The notes below the pieces were generated by a model. It searched no databases, was not told the origin of the DNA, and worked only from the letters and a program-made list of their open reading frames with translations. The position numbers were made by a program, and so were the translations under genes. A stretch of DNA of 35,409 nucleotides from Reclinomonas americana ATCC 50394. Its lineage: Eukaryota > Jakobida > Jakobea > Jakobida. Below, piece after piece: positions 33,042-35,409 of this stretch (positions are counted from its first letter, which is position 1; each line of letters begins with the position of its first letter). Where the stretch lies: assembly GCA_048213135.1 (NCBI GenBank), contig PS015067.1, positions 102,334 to 137,742 on the forward strand, given 5' to 3'.

Positions 33042-34158
33042 ATGACTGCGAAGGTCTGCTTGCTGCGCTGTTGCAGTAGCTACTGTCTCACCACGCATGC
33101 GATCATCGTAGGTCTTGGTTGGTCACACGGGTGCGGTCATGTCTGTTGTCGTCACTCCCGACGGTCTTCACGCAGTCAGCGGGAGTGCGGATAAGACAGT
33201 GCGGGTGTGGTCATTGGCGAGTGGGCAGGAGGTGCGACAGCTGGAGGGACACCTTGGGGAGGTGACGTGCGTTGCTGTCACCCCCAATGGCCAGCACGTT
33301 TTGAGTGGGAGTAAGGACGTCACGATCCGGGTTTGGTCGTTGGAGAGTGGCGAGGAGGTACGACGGTTGATGGGGAACATTGGCGGCGTGCTATGCGTGG
33401 CTGTAACACCCGACGGGCTGTGCTTGGTGAGTGGGATTGAGGATGAGGAAGAATGTGAGATGATGTGGGTTCGGTCTCTGGCGACTGGCGCCGAGTTGCG
33501 CCATTTCGACGGACACCCATGTGGAATGCTCGCTGTTGTGGCTGTTCCCGACAGTCTTTGCGTTTTGAGTGGTGGTTGGGACGGCACGGTGCGTGTGTGG
33601 TCGCTGGCGAGTGGCGAGGAGATGCGACGGTTGGAGGGCCACGGGCGCGAGGTGCGGTCTGTCGTCGTCACTGCCGACGGGCAGCACGTTGTGAGCGGAA
33701 GCGCAGATGGGACCGTTCGAGTGTGGTCACTGGCGAGTGGTGAGGAAACGAAACGGCTGGTGGGTCACACCCGGCCGGTGTGGACTGTCGCCGCGACCTC
33801 TGACGCTCAGCACATCGTGAGCGGGGGTTGTGACGAGACGGTGCGAGTGTGGTCGCGGGTGAGTGGCAAAGAAGAGCACCGATTGGAGGGGCACACTTCA
33901 TTCGTGTACTCTGTCGCTGTCACTCCTGATGATCAGCACGTAGTGAGTGGGAGTGGTGACAAGACCATTCGGGTTTGGTCCACGCCGTGCGGTCTCGCTC
34001 GGCGTGAACTGAACAGTGCTCGTCTGGCGGCTACTAGTGTGAACGAGATGCTGCTTGAAGCCGACCAGTACCACGAGTGGATTCTGGTCGATGTGGTGCT
34101 GCGGTGCTTCATCGTGGGTGAGGCTGAGGCTATCGAATACCGCGCGCCTGGATGGTAA
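33042..34158 (+). CDS. Seven-blade WD40 propeller protein with highly similar repeats
   Basis: Exon 1 (33042-33053) encodes MTAK; a 58-nt intron (33054-33111) joins VLVGHTGAVMSVVVTPDG, and the rest to 34158 is one exon. Seven WD40 repeats of about 42 residues each follow the pattern GHTGxVxSVAVTPDGQHVVS then GSxDxTVRVWSLASGEExRR, so the whole protein is essentially one closed propeller. The repeats are unusually alike at both protein and DNA level, resembling the homogenised WD40 arrays attached to NACHT or kinase proteins in fungi and bacteria, but no such effector domain is attached here. The third repeat has an acidic EDEEECE insert. The last 50 residues (ARRELNSARLAATSVNEMLL and onward) are not WD40 and are unrecognised. 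It is probably a protein-interaction scaffold; partner unknown. Confidence 0.85.
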
Positions 34159-34599
34159 ATCTTATTGTGAAGTTGTGCCAAGAATTGTGTTTTCTCGTGT
34201 TCATGGATGACAGCGCGCTGCTGAACATTAATTCTTGTTGGTGTGCCAATGGTCATCGTCGGCAAGGGATTTGTGGACATTTGTCGCATTATTGGAATGT
34301 GGTGAATGAAGTGTTTTTCTGTTCATGTTGCAGCTGTGTTGCTGTTGATTAGAAAAGTTGTTGTTATGTTCGATATCATGAATGAAGTGTTTCCGCATAG
34401 TATCGCGAATTCGAATTCTCGTTCTGCAGGCCTGCTGCCCTCGATCCGGCTCTTCTGCGTATTCTATCCTCCCCTTGCAACCCTCCTCTTGCACCGTCAA
34501 CGCGCAGCAACGAAGCCGAGACAACTGCTCGCGCGTCCCGTTTTCATTTGTCCACACGAGAGAAAAGACGAGTAAGAGGCTCATTCTCACACAAACACA
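34159..34599. other. Intergenic region with short repeats
   Basis: About 440 bp, more AT-rich than the genes. A GAATGAAGTGTTT direct repeat occurs near 34304 and 34379, and the palindrome GAATTCGAATTC near 34407. The right part should hold the promoter of the transporter gene. No gene is seen. Confidence 0.5.
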
Positions 34600-35409
34600 A
34601 TGCGCTATGACGGCGTGTTTGGTGTGTTCGCCTTTGTGACAGCAGGGTGCGTGGCGGCACGCCTGTCGCGCAAGGCGTTCGGACCGCCCTCCGATGACGA
34701 CAATGATGTCAATCCGTTTGAGGGTTCGCGCAAACGACACACACACACGTGCCTTCCATCCTCCACACTCACCACCTCTCTCTCTTTCTCTCTTTCCTCT
34801 TCTCTCATCGCAAACACACACACAGACATACAATCAGTGGCGGGTGGTGTTGGAGGACAGAGTCGGCCACGTGGTCAGTTGCCCTTCCAGCAGGCCTATT
34901 CGTGGGCATACTCGCTGTTCGCCTTCTCCGACTGGCTTCAGGGACCATACTCGTTCCTCGTCTACAACACAGTGTGGGCCTACTCGACACAGTCGATCGG
35001 AGCACTCTTCCTCACTGATTATGCCGCTGAGCTGCTGCTCGGATTGCCATTTGCCACGCTGCTGGCGGAGAGAATGTTGCGCTGTGTGACCGCGTACGTT
35101 GATGAGAGCAGGCATTGTTCTAAATCACTGGCTTGTGCACGCACAGAGGACGGAAGAAGAGTTGTCTGCTGTGCGGCATGTGTTACATTCTGTCGTGCTC
35201 GTCGGTGTGGAGCGCGTCGACATATGTACACGTGGCCGGTCGTGCGCTTGCCGGCTTTGCCTCGTCGATCTTGTACTCGGCGTTTGATGCGTGGGTGGCT
35301 GATGAGCATCGCAAGAATCGCCTGCCGCCAGAGGAGCTGACGTCGGTGTTGTCGTCGGCGGCGTTTGCCAACAGCATGTGTTCGGTGCTGGCCACCCTCA
35401 CAGGTGACT
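34600..35409 (+). CDS. MFSD5-like major facilitator transporter (5' part)
   Basis: MFSD5 proteins are major-facilitator membrane carriers; the algal and human members are described as molybdate-anion transporters. Exon 1 starts MRYDGVFGVFAFVTAGCVAA, a first membrane helix, and ends in DVNPFE. After an intron full of CA and CT repeats, exon 2 gives QQAYSWAYSLFAFSDWLQGP with the family-typical SDWLQGPY, then IGALFLTDYAAELLLGLPFA. A third exon, reached from a GTTGCG donor at 35076, gives RIGRKKSCLLCGMCYILSCS, the MFS loop 2-3 signature, then GRALAGFASSILYSAFDAWV and ADEHRKNRLP. The gene runs off the right edge at an apparent donor (GTGACT, about 35404). Only the first four or so helices are in the window, so substrate is inferred from family. 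Confidence 0.88.

Noticed and set aside
32734-33042. Small frames on both strands in the 32405-33041 region
   Set aside because: No conserved pattern and no splice support; judged to be chance frames in an intergenic region.

Overview
This is eukaryotic nuclear DNA. Genes are split by many short introns (about 44-100 bp, ending in AG), there are no bacterial-type operons, and the conserved proteins are eukaryotic: FIG4, CIAPIN1, WDR25, a GCK-III kinase, MFSD5 and a HECT ligase. The GC-rich code, dense introns with CT and CA tracts, and gaps of 72-94 bp between divergent start codons suggest a free-living unicellular eukaryote such as an amoebozoan or apusomonad-like protist. I cannot name the species. 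Seven runs of N interrupt the assembly.

Layout from left to right: an unrecognised proline/alanine-rich coiled-coil protein (+, cut by a gap); a multi-EF-hand protein (+); an intronless P-loop ATPase (-); a DEP-DUF547 protein (-) placed directly after the FIG4 phosphoinositide phosphatase (-), possibly as one fused gene. Part of the FIG4 SAC domain lies inverted between two gaps. Then come a very large ARM-repeat, protein kinase and HECT gene (+), an OB-fold/zinc-finger protein resembling shieldin subunit SHLD2 (-), CIAPIN1/anamorsin (+), a WDR25-like WD40 protein (-), a 77-residue membrane protein (+), a GCK-III/STE20 kinase with an 18-bp minisatellite in one intron (-), a seven-repeat WD40 protein (+) and the start of an MFSD5-like transporter (+, cut by the right edge).

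The genes do not form a pathway. They look like ordinary eukaryotic neighbours: phosphoinositide turnover, cytosolic Fe-S assembly, kinase signalling, ubiquitin ligation and possibly DNA-end protection. Three pairs are divergent with start codons under 100 bp apart and probably share promoters. The observations most worth following are the kinase-HECT architecture, the inverted FIG4 segment, the SHLD2-like protein, the possible FIG4-DEP-DUF547 fusion, and the recurrent non-standard 5' splice site GTTGCG. All exon joins were made by eye from reading frame, GT/AG ends and family knowledge, so exact boundaries are provisional.
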